Assembly: GCA_017163975.1 (NCBI GenBank)
Contig: JAFFSR010000370.1
Span: 2,356,001 to 2,420,000, forward strand
DNA from: Anastatus disparis
Lineage: Eukaryota > Arthropoda > Insecta > Hymenoptera > Eupelmidae
Length of the DNA: 64,000 bases
Direction: 5' to 3'
A model generated the notes under the pieces. It was not told where the DNA came from. It searched no databases and saw nothing but the letters and a program-made list of their open reading frames with translations. How positions within the stretch are numbered: position 1 is the stretch's first letter; every line of letters starts with the position of its first letter. Below are positions 36,680-48,693 of the stretch, in pieces. A program made the translations under genes and the position numbers.

Positions 36680-36967
36680 TCTTCATGAAAATTTATATGT
36701 GCATTTTAGACATAAAAAAAACAATTTCGCATAGTTTTGACCAAATCTGTTTTGTCATACACCGAAAAAAATCCGGAGTCCCAGCGGTTCCGTAAATCCT
36801 TCAAACGCTATTGTTCGCAAAACCGCAACTATATTCGTATAAAAGTCTAATCACAAACGTTCCATTATCCCTTAACTCGTTGGATTCGATTGAAGTATGC
36901 GTGCGTTGATATTAACTCAACAGTATAAGTTAAACGTATATGTAATGCTATATGTTCCATAACCAAA

Positions 36968-37174
36968 ATGCACATGATTATAAACGTAAACGAAAGCGAT
37001 TCTATCGATATAGTATTAGTACAATCCAAAATACGCAACGCATACAGTTACATTAACGAATCACAAAGATTAGATAGGTGCGGTAACATAGCAGTTCACT
37101 GTATATACAGCGCACAGCTCTGCCGTCGAACTGTGGCCGGTGGGGGTAAGTGTAATATGATCCGTCAAAATTAA
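36968..37174 (+). CDS. 68-codon arm ORF, left copy (uncertain)
   Basis: An open frame starting MHMIINVNESDSIDIVLVQ lies ~200 bp inside the left arm, in DNA of higher GC than the rest. Near the end the sequence reads 'ggtgggggtaagtgtaa', a good 5' splice donor, so this may be a first exon of a longer transcript running inward. No domain is recognised. The right arm carries the identical frame in the opposite direction. I see no independent evidence of translation. Confidence 0.3.
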   Translation: MHMIINVNESDSIDIVLVQSKIRNAYSYINESQRLDRCGNIAVHCIYSAQLCRRTVAGGGKCNMIRQN

Positions 37175-37948
37175 CAAACGCGCTCTGTTCCGGACTCGAA
37201 AGACAACGAGTCGATAAGGTTTTACACGATATTATTTAGGAAATGAAGCGATTGAAGCGACATAGTTTAACAACACGAGTTTAGTCAACACTATCATACA
37301 TTAATTCTATATATAAGAAATGGAACCATTAAAGCTTATGGGAACGATAGCTATTTAAGAAAAGGAGAATCGCACTTATTCAAATAGTTGAATGCGATGA
37401 TGTTTCATATTTACTTTTTAATTAATTGAGTAAATTATAATAGAAATGATGAGAGAGATACTAATACATTATTATATATTCATTGGTTTAATATTTCATT
37501 AAATATTTATAGTAAATAAATAAATGTGTATTTATTACTCGCACGCTTGAAAAATAAAAATCGCTGCAAATCAAGTAATATATATTCCATTTGCCATTCA
37601 AAATAACATATAAAAAACTTTAGAAATGTAGTCTAGAGTTAGGATTTATAAGATATTTCGAATTTTTAAAATTCTAAAATAAAATTTTTAATGCTTTTTT
37701 CATACTAAACAATTATCAATTTTTAATACTAAGTTAATTAAATACTTTTTGTTAGAAAGATAACATATGATATTTTAAGAATTATGATATGTAGGTTATT
37801 TTACTTATGTGATTAGTGTAAATATCATATTTAATCTATCAAAATAGTTAATATTTTTATAAACTTTAGTTTATTTTTCCATCAACAACCAGGGAAATTC
37901 CTGAAAATTAATTATTTTTGTGAAGAAAAAACTTTTAGAAAAAATTTA
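37175..37948. other. Left arm, remainder before the nested insertion
   Basis: Non-coding AT-rich arm sequence, matched by 45366-46139 in reverse complement. Confidence 0.7.
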
Positions 37949-37952
37949 TTAA

Positions 37953-38349
37953 GGGGAATCAGCATACCGACATAGAGTTCTACCTTATCTACATTTCAAT
38001 TATGCATTTTAATAAATATTTAACTATTAATGACTGAAATTGATAGAAGAGGCACATTCTTAACATTCTAAAGAATTGATTGCAATGTTAAACGACAGTA
38101 TAAAAGTGAAAATGAAGACGAAAACTGCTTAATACGATTAACTTTCCAATGTAGTTATGAATAATCGTATTTTGCAGTTTTCGTCTTTATTTTCACTTTT
38201 ATACTGTCTCTTAACATTGCAATCAATTCTTTAGAATGTTAAGAATGTGCCTCTTTTATGAATTTCAGTCGTAAATAGTTAAATTTGTATTAAAATGCAA
38301 AATTCAAATGTAGATAAGGTAGAATTCTATACCGGTATGCGGATACCCC
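37953..38349. mobile_element. 397-bp TTAA palindromic element nested in the left arm
   Basis: TTAA at 37949-37952 and 38350-38353. The ends GGGGAATCAGCATACCG and, inverted, AGGGGTATCCGCATACCG pair, as do the whole arms. The right arm of the host element shows the uninterrupted site (TTAA once, within 'tgttaatacatt' at about 45360), giving a directly visible empty site. Confidence 0.92.
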
Positions 38350-38353
38350 TTAA

Positions 38354-41063
38354 CATTTTTTTCGATTCCAAATCATTTGTACAATCTAATTTAATTTTAC
38401 AGATCGTTATTAAAGTCACCATGAAGTATAATTTACTAAAAATTGAATTAAAAAAAATTTCATATCTATTTTTATTCCATTAACATTGTTTCCAGTCAAG
38501 AGGGCTATTTATTTATTAATTTATTCATTCATTTATCCACTTATTTAATTATCAACGAGAGTGAAATATATATGTGATTTACATTAATTAATTGTTTATA
38601 AATTAACAACTTATCTATTTAACAAACAATAACCCATATGGAAAAAATTTTTGGATATAATTGTAAATAACTGTTAATAACTGTAAATAAATGTAAATAA
38701 ATGTAAATAACTGTAAATAACTGCAAAAAAGTGTTAAAAAATGTGGGAATCGAGACATAAATAACAGTTATTTACAATTATTTACAATTATTTACTGTTA
38801 TTTACTCTTATTCACAGTTATTAACTGTTATTTTTTTAAATAAAATTAATATTTACAAAATTTTTAACTAGGTCTATGAATAAATACTTCATGATATTGT
38901 TTTCAGCAGTTTTCTGCATTTGTAACATGATATACTATTTGGTAAATAATAAAAAATGTTCTATGAATCGTCAAAATTTGTTCTCATACGAAATTTTTGT
39001 CAAATTTGTATAAAAAATATGAAATTTATCATACAAATTATCTTATAACCTAGAATTACAGTTTTCACCATTAAAAAATGTGTATTATTCATAAATTTTT
39101 GTGTTACAATATTTAATTTTAAATTTACAACAAAATTATTTGTAATTTTAACACAAAAAAATTTGTCTCATCTGAAACGTCATATAAAATAAAAATAAAC
39201 TTTTTATAGTCATACATTTTTACTAAAATAATTTAGATAATAAAAATATGTTTAAATTATTTACATTAACAAGTACTCACATTTATGTATATATTTTATA
39301 AGTCAATGAAAGCTTCAAAAAAATATTGAAACTAGTACACAGTAAAATAATTGAATTAGTCTTGTAAATGCTTAATTGTTGAGAGAACGATTTATCACAA
39401 ATTTAATTTATTTTAAGAAACAATAATGAAGGCAAAAAAATTATAATAAAATAATAAAACAAAATCTCATTTTTTGTTTTATGGTATTTATGAAAGCATA
39501 AAATGGTTACAATTCTTCAAATATTGCTGTTTTGCGAATTGTGATAAGACACAAAAATAATCAAGTTCTAATTTTAATTCTGAAAGAAAATAATTCTTAG
39601 TGTCCATGTATGTGTAGAAAAAAATTTTTTAATGGAAAGATTTTCAATTGAATATATTTTTGTTTGTAAAAATTTTTTTACAACTCAAAAAAAAAAAATT
39701 AAATAAAAGTTTTTTAACAGTACATCACTTTTATTTTAATGTTTACTATTTAGTAAATTTCATAAGATTTCCAAATAAAAAAATATATATAAAAGTTTAT
39801 TATATTTATTAAAGATTTTAAAAATGATTTTCTGATGTTTTTAAATTATTCGCAAATGTCAGTATACGGTATGGATTGAATGTAAAAAGTTGAAAAAAAT
39901 TAAGACATATCTCATACTTGTTTCGATATTCTTTGATAATTGTTTATACCTGCAGTAATTATTTCATTGGTAAATGATATATTTGAATAATATATTAAAA
40001 ATTTAATAATGTAATTAACTAAAATAAAAGAGAACAGTGGTGTTTAAATAATGATTGAAATATATGTTTCAAATTAGCGAACATTTTAATTTCAATCACA
40101 GTAATAAATATATTTTAATTCAAGAGAATTTAGATGTATTTGTACAGATTTCGATTTGAAAAATAAAAAAGATAACTCGCTACTAATATCTGTATGTATA
40201 CGTATATTTGTATGTACATTAAGTTTCTTTCATACTTTGCAACTATTTAAAAAAATTTAAACATAAAGAAGAGGTAGAAATTTTATATAATGTTTCGCAT
40301 GAAAGCACTAGGTTATTTCTAGAAATAATACGGACATTTTTGCTAGACATAAGTATAAAAATTAAACAAAATAATTTAATTACGTACACAAGCGGAAAAA
40401 ATTTACAAAGATGATTGAAAATTTTCGAAAGGAACTGAAACATATCGAAAATTTTTTTGAGAATTTGGACGAAGCATTGAGAGTATTTAAGTTTGTTATA
40501 CTTTTTTTCATTTTGTTTTGTCTTGTTTCAATTTGTTTCATTTTTTAAATGATGAGTAATAATCTGTAATAATGAGTGTTTCAGAATGTTTCAATTCGTC
40601 TCAAATTTTTTCGGTTCATTTCATTTTGTTTTATTCTTTTTTGTTTTATTACTATCTATTTCTGTTTCATTTCAATTGACTTAAAAAAATCGCCTTGTCT
40701 AAAATTTTTTGGTTGTTTTAAAAAAATTAAAGGAAGTGAAACAAACTAAAACGAATTGTATTAAACTTAAACAAACCGAAACACATTACAACACACTCAG
40801 TGTTTTGTCCAAATTCTCACAAAAATTATCAACATATTTCAGTTTATACAATTTGTGTAAAAATGTTTTCAAAAACCTCTGGAATAATTTGAAATATCTC
40901 ATTTATTTTTTCCGCCAGAGTAGTTTTTAAAAGTAATTGAACCAATTAAAATATCTTCAAAAATATGAATATTTTCATTTTCCACAATTTACTTTATTAT
41001 AAATAAAAAGAAAAATAAATAAGCACGGTTTATTTAAAATTAAACTCTATAAGAACGAAATAT
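38354..41063. other. Left arm end and AT-rich middle, no gene
   Basis: Up to about 38830 this is left-arm sequence, ending in 10-bp 'ttatttacag' units. After that it is AT-rich with a MITE-like 'acacaaaaatttg' segment near 39050-39170 and a 'gttttgtttcatttt' degenerate run at 40500-40680. The short open frames at 38295, 40243 and 40709 show no coding character. Confidence 0.5.
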
Positions 41064-41961
41064 CCCTGGTAGAAAATGAAACGCTTTTTCTACCATTTTA
41101 TGGCCATTTCTTTAAAGTGAAGAGCAGAAAATGGGAATGTTTTATGGCCATTATTTGAACTAATATGAAACGTTTTTTTCAACCTTCATAGTGCTAAAAA
41201 ATGCTAATAAAATGTTGAGTCTGATCCACTATTATTTGAATATAGATAGTTATCAGTAGAGTCTATCAAATTGTGCTCTAATTGATTACTATTAAGAATC
41301 ATATGAGGTTTTTTCTTGAAAGTTATCATTAATCATTAATAGAATCACTTTTGTTAATATATTTGCGCGTATATTTTGAGTTGTGATCGGATTGTTAGAG
41401 GTTATTTTTAAACGATTAATAAAATTTTCCATTTATTATTTTAAAAAACGATATTTTTATACTCGTTTCGTACTGCGTTTCATATTTTTATTTTAATAAA
41501 ATTTAATATTATTTTTATTTTTATAAATTCCAATAAAAATAAACATTGACGAAGGAATGTGAATAAATATTAATCTATATTTTCTCGCCACGTGGCAAAA
41601 GTGAGGTTATGATTTTACCTATGATCTGAAAAATTAAGGACTCATTACTAAAAAGTTATATAACTAGTCAAAAAAAGTTGTCCACAGTTTACCTAATTTT
41701 TAGATAGCTGTTACTGATTTTTTCTCTCCGTTTACTTAAAATGCGTATTTTTTTGGCTAAATACAAAAATTTTGAACAACATTTTTATATTAGCATTTTT
41801 TGCCTATAAGATGCTAACCAATATACCAAAAAATTTTAGCTCTGCAGATTCAACAAAAAATTGCCATTTATTCGCCAATATTGACATGACAAAATATTAC
41901 TATTGATAATGGTCATAAATTGTTGTTTACACCATTTTTAATGTTCAAATTTCTACCAGGG
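41064..41961. mobile_element. 898-bp element with CCCTGGTAGAAA ends
   Basis: The ends CCCTGGTAGAAA and TTTCTACCAGGG are identical to those of the 88-bp mini-element at 8133. The flanks are AT on both sides, a possible 2-bp target duplication. The inner sequence has repeated 'ttctacca'/'tggccat' words and no transposase frame. The 88-bp copy is probably an internal deletion derivative of this family. Confidence 0.7.
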
Positions 41962-42149
41962 ATGTATATTTGATTTTAACTATAAAATTTTTATTTTTGT
42001 CAATTTTTGTTCGAATATAATACAAGATTCTGTTTTGTTGTAAGAAAGACAAATATGCAAAAGTTCTCATTCTATAAATTTGTTTTTAAGAAGATCTCAC
42101 ATTTTCAACCTTTTTTTAGTCATAAGTTCCGTTGAATTCGATATATAAT
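41962..42149. other. Short spacer
   Basis: Nothing recognised. Confidence 0.4.
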
Positions 42150-42714
42150 TATTTAGGGGGATCAATATTTAGAATGTTCATTTTACATTTGCGTCAAATT
42201 ACGAATTTCATTTATTCGAATCATTATTTTATAATTTCGAAGTTCAAATTTAAGAAAATTCATAAAATAGAAACGTGTAAACTACAAATGCCCAATCAAA
42301 CGAAGTTAGATTATTAGAATATTATTTATTCGACGCTAAAGATGAGTCTATTATTTCGAAATCACAACTGTACTAATAAACATAAAAATAAAATAGAAAT
42401 TTATTTAGTCGAAAATCACTGATTTATTTATTGCTGATGTTTTAAACTTAGTAGTTTTCGGTTAAATAAATTTCTATTTTATTATGTTTATTAGTGCAGT
42501 TGTAATTTCGAAATAGTTGACTTATTATTAATGTCGAATAAATAATATTCTAATAATCTAACTTCGGTTGATTGGGCATTTGTAGTTTACATTTTTATTT
42601 TATGAATTTTCTTAAATTTGAACTTCGGAATTTCGGAATAATTATTCGAATAAATGAAATTCGTATTTTTGACGCAAATTTTAGATGAACATTCTATATA
42701 TTGGACCCCCCCCC
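42150..42714. repeat. Foldback element with C-rich end
   Basis: The arms 42150-42410 and 42440-42705 pair, for example 'tgacgcaaattt' with 'gcgtcaaatta' and the shared 'gaataatattct'. The right arm ends in a run of C (42705-42714) whose counterpart on the left is 'ttaggggga'. The right half is duplicated in tandem. Confidence 0.8.
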
Positions 42715-43540
42715 CATTATTTATCTAATAATTTTCTAACCAGTTTATAATCAATAATGTTTTTTTGAAAAAATTATATTTATAAATATTGTTAACGGCA
42801 GGCCGGAGTAGAACCTGATACCGACCGAGTAACAATTGAGTTGTTTGTTATTTACTCAAGTATTAATCGGTGTATCTTCAAAATAAAGGTTGATCGCAAT
42901 AGATATTATTATTATTATGAATATCTATGCACAAGAAAAAAAAATCTACCGATTTGTTTTTGAGAAAAATTTGTTTTTGTCGAAAATCACTGATTTATTT
43001 ATTGCTGATGTTTTAAACTTAGTAGTTTTCGGTTAAATAAATTTCTATTTTATTATGTTTATTAGTGCAGTTGTAATTTCGAAATAGTTGACTTATTATT
43101 AATGTCGAATAAATAATATTCTAATAATCTAACTTCGGTTGATTGGGCATTTGTAGTTTACACATTTTTATTTTATGAATTTTCTTAAATTTGAACTTCG
43201 GAATTTCGGAATAATTATTCGAATAAATGAAATTCGTATTTTTGACGCAAATTTTAGATGAACATTCTATATATTATGGACCCCCCCATTATTTATCTAA
43301 TAATTTTCTAACCAGTTTATAATCAATAATGTTTTTTTGAAAAAATTATATTTATAAATATTGTTAACGGCAGGCCGGAGTAGAACCTTATACCGACCGA
43401 GTAACAATTGAGTTGTTTGTTATTTACTCAAGTATTAATCGGTGTATCTTCAAAATAAAGGTTGATCGCAATAGATATTATTATTATTATGAATATCTAT
43501 GCACAAGAAAAAAAAAATCTACCGATTTGTTTTTGAGAAA
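42408..43540 (+). repeat. 571-bp tandem segmental duplication
   Basis: The block from 42408 ('gtcgaaaatcactg') to 42978 is repeated from 42979 with only a few differences. The unit consists of the right half of the foldback element, a 77-bp linker and the first ~175 bp of a TTAA element. The first unit therefore ends inside that element, which fixes the order: TTAA element first, duplication second. Confidence 0.85.
42796..42978. mobile_element. Truncated TTAA element, CGGCAGGCCGGAGTA family
   Basis: It begins after TTAA (42792-42795) with CGGCAGGCCGGAGTAGAACC and is cut off at the duplication junction, lacking its right arm. Confidence 0.8.
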
Positions 43541-43754
43541 AGTAAGGAACGCCGAAGTAAAAGATTATGTTTATAATATTTTCGCGTTCCTTACTTTTCT
43601 CAAAAACAAAGCGATGGATTTTTTTTTCTTGTGCATAAATATTTGTAATAATAATATCTATTGCGCTTAACCTTTAATTTGCAGATACACCGATTGATAC
43701 TTGAGTAAATAACAAAAATGCCAATTAGACAAGGACAGCGAATCCGGCCTGCTC
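43368..43754. mobile_element. 387-bp TTAA palindromic element, CGGCAGGCC family, copy A
   Basis: TTAA at 43364-43367 and 43755-43758. The left end CGGCAGGCCGGAGTAGAACC and inverted right end GAGCAGGCCGGATTCGCTG pair, as do the arms; the central 'gcgttccttacttttctcaa' and its inverse flank the loop. The 85- and 77-codon frames are palindrome translations. It shares a TTAA with copy B. Confidence 0.9.
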
Positions 43755-43758
43755 TTAA

Positions 43759-44143
43759 CGGCAGGCCAGAGTAAAACCTGATACCGACCGAGTAACAATT
43801 GAGTTGTTTGTTATTTACTCAAGTATTAATCGGTGTATCTTCAAAATAAAGGTTGATCGCAATAGATATTATTATTATGAATATCTATGCAAAAGAAAAA
43901 AAAAATCTACCGATTTGTTCTTGAGAAAAGTAAGGAACGCCGAAGTAAAAGATTATGTTTATAATATTTTCGCGTTCCTTACTTTTCTCAAAAACAAAGC
44001 GATAGATTTTTTTTTTCTTGTGCATAAATATTTGTAATAATAATATCTATTGCGCTTAACCTTCAATTTGCAGATACACCGATTAATACTTGAGTAAATA
44101 ACAAAAATGCTAATTAGACAAGGACAGCGAATCCGGCCTGTTC
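43759..44143. mobile_element. 385-bp TTAA palindromic element, CGGCAGGCC family, copy B
   Basis: It follows copy A head-to-tail, sharing the single TTAA at 43755-43758, and ends at TTAA 44144-44147. It is very similar to copy A. Confidence 0.9.
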
Positions 44144-44147
44144 TTAA

Positions 44148-45070
44148 GGATCATATATGAAAAAAATAATAAAAAACTTGTCTATGATTTAGTGTTTTAA
44201 CACTTTTTGTGAGCAAGATTTTTTGTGTGATTTCTTAAAAACTGTTAAATCAATTATTTCCCATATGGAAATAATTCATGTGAAAAACTGTAAATAATAG
44301 TAAATAATTGTAAATAACTGTTAAAAAATGTCAGAATTGAGACATAAATAATAATTATTTACAGTTATTTACTATTATTTACTATTAATTACTATTATTT
44401 ACTATTATTTACAGTTATTCACAGTTATTAACTGTTATTTACAGTTATTTACAATTATTTACAATTATTTACAGTTTTTTATAATTATTTACAATTATTC
44501 ATAATTATTTACAGTTATTTACATTTTCAAAAATTTTTGAATTAGTGAATAATTTAATAATTATTTACAATTATTTATAGTTATTTACAGTTATTTACAG
44601 TTTTTTACAGTTATTTACAGTTATTTATAATTATTTACAATTATTTACAATTTCCCATAGTTTTTTACAATTATTTACAGTTATTCACATTTTTAAAAAT
44701 TTTCGCCTATATATAAAATTATTGAATAAATTCGTGAATATTTTCGAAAATGTAAATATCTGCAAATAATTGTAAAAAACTATAAATAATCGTAAATAAC
44801 AGTAAATAATTGTGAAAAAAGTGAATAAATGTAAATAACTGTAAATAAATATAAATAACTGTAAATAAGTGTACAGTTAATAAGTATAAATAAATAACTG
44901 TGAATAAGAGTAAATAACAGTAAATAATTGTAAATAATTGTAAATAACTGTTATTTATGTCTCAATTCCCACATTTTTTAACACTTTTTTGCAGTTATTT
45001 ACAGTTATTTACATTTATTTACATTTATTTACAGTTATTAACAGTTATTTACAATTATATCCAAAAATTT
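44148..45070 (+). repeat. 10-bp tandem array, TTATTTACAG unit
   Basis: From about 44280 to 45060 the DNA is mostly 'ttatttacag/ttatttacaa' units, changing orientation twice. The last ~180 bp are the inner end of the right arm and match 38640-38830 of the left arm. Confidence 0.8.
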
Positions 45071-46139
45071 TTTCCATATGGGTTATTGTTTGTTAAATAG
45101 ATAAGTTGTTAATTTATAAACAATTAATTAACGTAAATCACATATATATTTCACTCTCGTTGATAATTAAATAAGTGGGTAAATGAATGAATAAATTAAT
45201 AAATAAATAGCCCTCTTGACTGGAAACAATGTTAATGGAATAAAAATAGATATGAAATTTTTTTTTATTCAATTTTTAGTAAATTATACTTCATGGTGAC
45301 TTTAATAACGATCTGTAAAATTAAATTAGATTGTACAAATGATTCGGAATCGAAAAAAATGTTAATACATTTTTTCTAAAAGTTTTTTCTTCACAAAAAT
45401 AATTAATTTTCAGGAATTTCCCTGGTTGTTGATGGAAAAATAAACTAAAGTTTATAAAAATATTAACTATTTTGATAGATTAAATATGATATTTACACTA
45501 ATCACATAAGTAAAATAACCTACATATCATAATTCTTAAAATATCATATGTTATCTTTCTAACAAAAAGTATTTAATTAACTTAGTATTAAAAATTGATA
45601 ATTGTTTAGTATGAAAAAAGCATTAAAAATTTTATTTTAGAATTTTAAAAATTCGAAATATCTTATAAATCCTAACTCTAGACTACATTTCTAAAGTTTT
45701 TTATATGTTATTTTGAATGGCAAATGGAATATATATTACTTGATTTGCAGCGATTTTTATTTTTCAAGCGTGCGAGTAATAAATACACATTTATTTATTT
45801 ACTATAAATATTTAATGAAATATTAAACCAATGAATATATAATAATGTATTAGTATCTCTCTCATCATTTCTATTATAATTTACTCAATTAATTAAAAAG
45901 TAAATATGAAACATCATCGCATTCAACTATTTGAATAAGTGCGATTCTCCTTTTCTTAAATAGCTATCGTTCCCATAAGCTTTAATGGTTCCATTTCTTA
46001 TATATAGAATTAATGTATGATAGTGTTGACTAAACTCGTGTTGTTAAACTATGTCGCTTCAATCGCTTCATTTCCTAAATAATATCGTGTAAAACCTTAT
46101 CGACTCGTTGTCTTTCGAGTCCGGAACAGAGCGCGTTTG
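45071..46139. other. Right arm of the 9.8-kb element
   Basis: Reverse complement of the left arm without its nested TTAA element. Non-coding, AT-rich. Confidence 0.75.
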
Positions 46140-46346
46140 TTAATTTTGACGGATCATATTACACTTACCCCCACCGGCCACAGTTCGACGGCAGAGCTGT
46201 GCGCTGTATATACAGTGAACTGCTATGTTACCGCACCTATCTAATCTTTGTGATTCGTTAATGTAACTGTATGCGTTGCGTATTTTGGATTGTACTAATA
46301 CTATATCGATAGAATCGCTTTCGTTTACGTTTATAATCATGTGCAT
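46140..46346 (-). CDS. 68-codon arm ORF, right copy (uncertain)
   Basis: Identical in translation to the frame at 36968-37174 and in mirror position. Exact conservation between the arms could reflect selection, gene conversion or simply the young age of the arms, so it does not by itself prove coding. The same 'gggggtaagtg' donor-like site is present. Confidence 0.3.
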   Translation of the reverse strand: MHMIINVNESDSIDIVLVQSKIRNAYSYINESQRLDRCGNIAVHCIYSAQLCRRTVAGGGKCNMIRQN

Positions 46347-46554
46347 TTTGGTTATGGAACATATAGCATTACATATACGTTTAACTTATACTGTTGAGTT
46401 AATATCAACGCACGCATACTTCAATCGAATCCAACGAGTTAAGGGATAATGGAACGTTTGTGATTAGACTTTTATACGAATATAGTTGCGGTTTTGCGAA
46501 CAATAGCGTTTGAAGGATTTACGGAACCGCTGGGACTCCGGATTTTTTTCGGTG

Positions 46555-48099
46555 TACTAAAGCGAAGGTACCTCCTTAATAATAATTTTTTAAACTTTTT
46601 ATTCATAGTTTAAAATAATATTGAATATATGATTATCATTTTAATAGTTTTTATAAAATATTATGTAAATTTTATAAGTATATATTATTTAAGGAGATGT
46701 AAAATGGACAGTACACTTGCGCCGATAAATATTGACTATATTTACATTGTATTTCAAAATTTTGAATAAAGAGATGCATTAACATATAATATCTATAGCG
46801 AAGATTATTCAGTTAGATTTTTAAATAAATCTATTTATTAGTTATTGAGGAGTTTGGGTTCCAATATTATTTACTAATACTTTTCTATTTGGAATCAGAA
46901 ATCTAAATATCTTGAAAACTAATGATTAGAATAATTTGAAAATTTAAATAAATAATCATCATGGTATATACTACACTTTGAAAAATTTTCTGGTAACTAT
47001 ACCAGTTTTCTGTAAATAATTACATGTTTTAGCGATGTGAAGTTACATTTTTATGTAACTTTACATCGCTGAGCGTAGGTCCTACTGTGATCGCGGTATT
47101 TTCCCCGTGCTTAGCAGTGTAATGTTACAGTCAATATAAACATGACTGTCCGGTAAAAATACATGACATACGTGAACTTTCGCGACAATAGAAACACATT
47201 TTAAACACAATAAGTCATATTTTATTCTTATTAATTGATTAACATAAAGTTGTTAAATAATCTTCTCAAATTTCATAGTGTCATGAGTAATAAACGTTCA
47301 ACGTATATTTTTTATAAAATTATATCGAATGTAGTATAGAAACGATGGATCATGTAATTTTACCGGTTTTCATGTGTATTAACACGTTCAGCAAGGGTCC
47401 CGATACTTACCATGCTCAGCAATGTTAAGTTCCGAAAAATATTTTACTGTGTACAAGTTAATACATTCCTTTTATAGAAATTCAGAAATAGAATGGAAAG
47501 ACATCAGTTAAATATGACGGTCAATTTTTATATCTTCTCATAGTAAAATATAATCAAACTTTGACAACAAATTCAACATAATAAAATAATTGTACTTTCA
47601 ATGATCATATTTAATACAAATTTTAGAGTGATATTACATAATATTATTTTTTTCCGCATTTATAATAAGTGTTTCGCAAATAATAAGTAAATTTTCTTTT
47701 GAAATGCTTACTTCTATAGGGGAAATTTCACTTCTATCTAAACAGTTCATAAATATAAATTCATAATTATAGACATAATAAGAAAAAATTATTTATATTT
47801 CATATATTTTCCTATCTTTATAATTGACTATTGAAAAAAATTTAATATCGAATAAATATTTTTTTCAAAGTATATTTCATAAGAATTATGTTCAAACGAT
47901 ATTAAAAAAAAAATTTTTATTTCATGTAATGATAATTTTTCAAATGAGGTAATTTGATGTATTTTAAAAATTAAAATGTTTCTCTTATTAAAAATATTAT
48001 TGCTTTAATGAAATGAATTCCAATATATTTAATTGTTAACAATTTTAATGTAAATGACAAATTATTTAAATACTAACACGTGTACAAATGAAAATGTAA
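46555..48099. other. AT-rich DNA, nothing recognised
   Basis: A short inverted pair 'gcgatgtgaagttacattt' occurs near 47030-47070. No coding frame and no tandem array. Confidence 0.5.
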
Positions 48100-48103
48100 T
48101 TAA

Positions 48104-48488
48104 GAGCAGGCCGGATTCGCTGTCCTTGTCTAATTGGCATTTTTGTTATTTACTCAAGTATTAATCGGTGTATCTGCAAATTGAAGGTTAAGCGCAATAG
48201 ATATTATTATTACAAATATTTATGCACAAGAAAAAAAAAATCTATCGCTTTGTTTTTGAGAAAAGTAAGGAACGCCGAAGTAAAAGATTATGTTTATAAT
48301 ATTTTCGCGTTCCTTACTTTTCTCAAAAACAAATCGATAGATTTTTTTTTTCTTGTGCATAGATATTCATAATAATAATATCTATTGCGATCAACCTTTA
48401 TTTTGAAGATACACCGATTAATACTTGAGTAAATAACAAACAACTCAATTGTTACTCGGTCGGTATCAGGTTCTACTCCGGCCTGCTG
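48104..48488. mobile_element. 385-bp TTAA palindromic element, CGGCAGGCC family, copy C (inverted)
   Basis: TTAA at 48100-48103 and 48489-48492. It is the same family as 43368-44143 but in the opposite direction, with ends GAGCAGGCCGGATTCGCTG and (inverted) CAGCAGGCCGGAGTAGAACC. It lies outside the 9.8-kb element. Confidence 0.9.
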
Positions 48489-48693
48489 TTAAGGTTAATT
48501 GTATGTTATTAATGAAAAATTGTTAAAATGTAACTTTTTGAATAATATATTTTCATGAAAACTAATTTAAATACTTTATTCTCTGAATAATAACTGAATA
48601 AAATTTTGATTTAATAAATTTAGTCATACAATTATAAATATATAATATTTATATAACTGTTCATCAAATAAAATTATTATTTTTTTAATATAT

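Larger units (their letters stand above)
36760..46554. mobile_element. 9.8-kb long-inverted-repeat element, TA-flanked
   Basis: The ends CACCGAAAAAAATCCGGAG and its inverse lie at 36760 and 46554, flanked by TA on both sides. The left arm (36760-38830 minus one 401-bp insertion) and right arm (44885-46554) are about 1.67 kb each and nearly identical. A 68-codon frame and an adjacent 'gggggtaagtg' 5'-splice-like site occur in both arms, facing inward. The middle 6 kb holds other nested elements and no transposase. A TA duplication would suit the Tc1/mariner group, but the arm length is unusual for it. Alternatives are a foldback element of unknown class or, less likely because the arms carry different insertions, an assembly fold-back. 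Confidence 0.75.

Noticed and set aside
43413..48372. Repeated 63-85-codon frames containing KKKSTDLFLRKVRNAEVKDY
   Set aside because: They are the same palindromic TTAA element translated at several copies; the frame runs across the hairpin axis and includes its own inverse.
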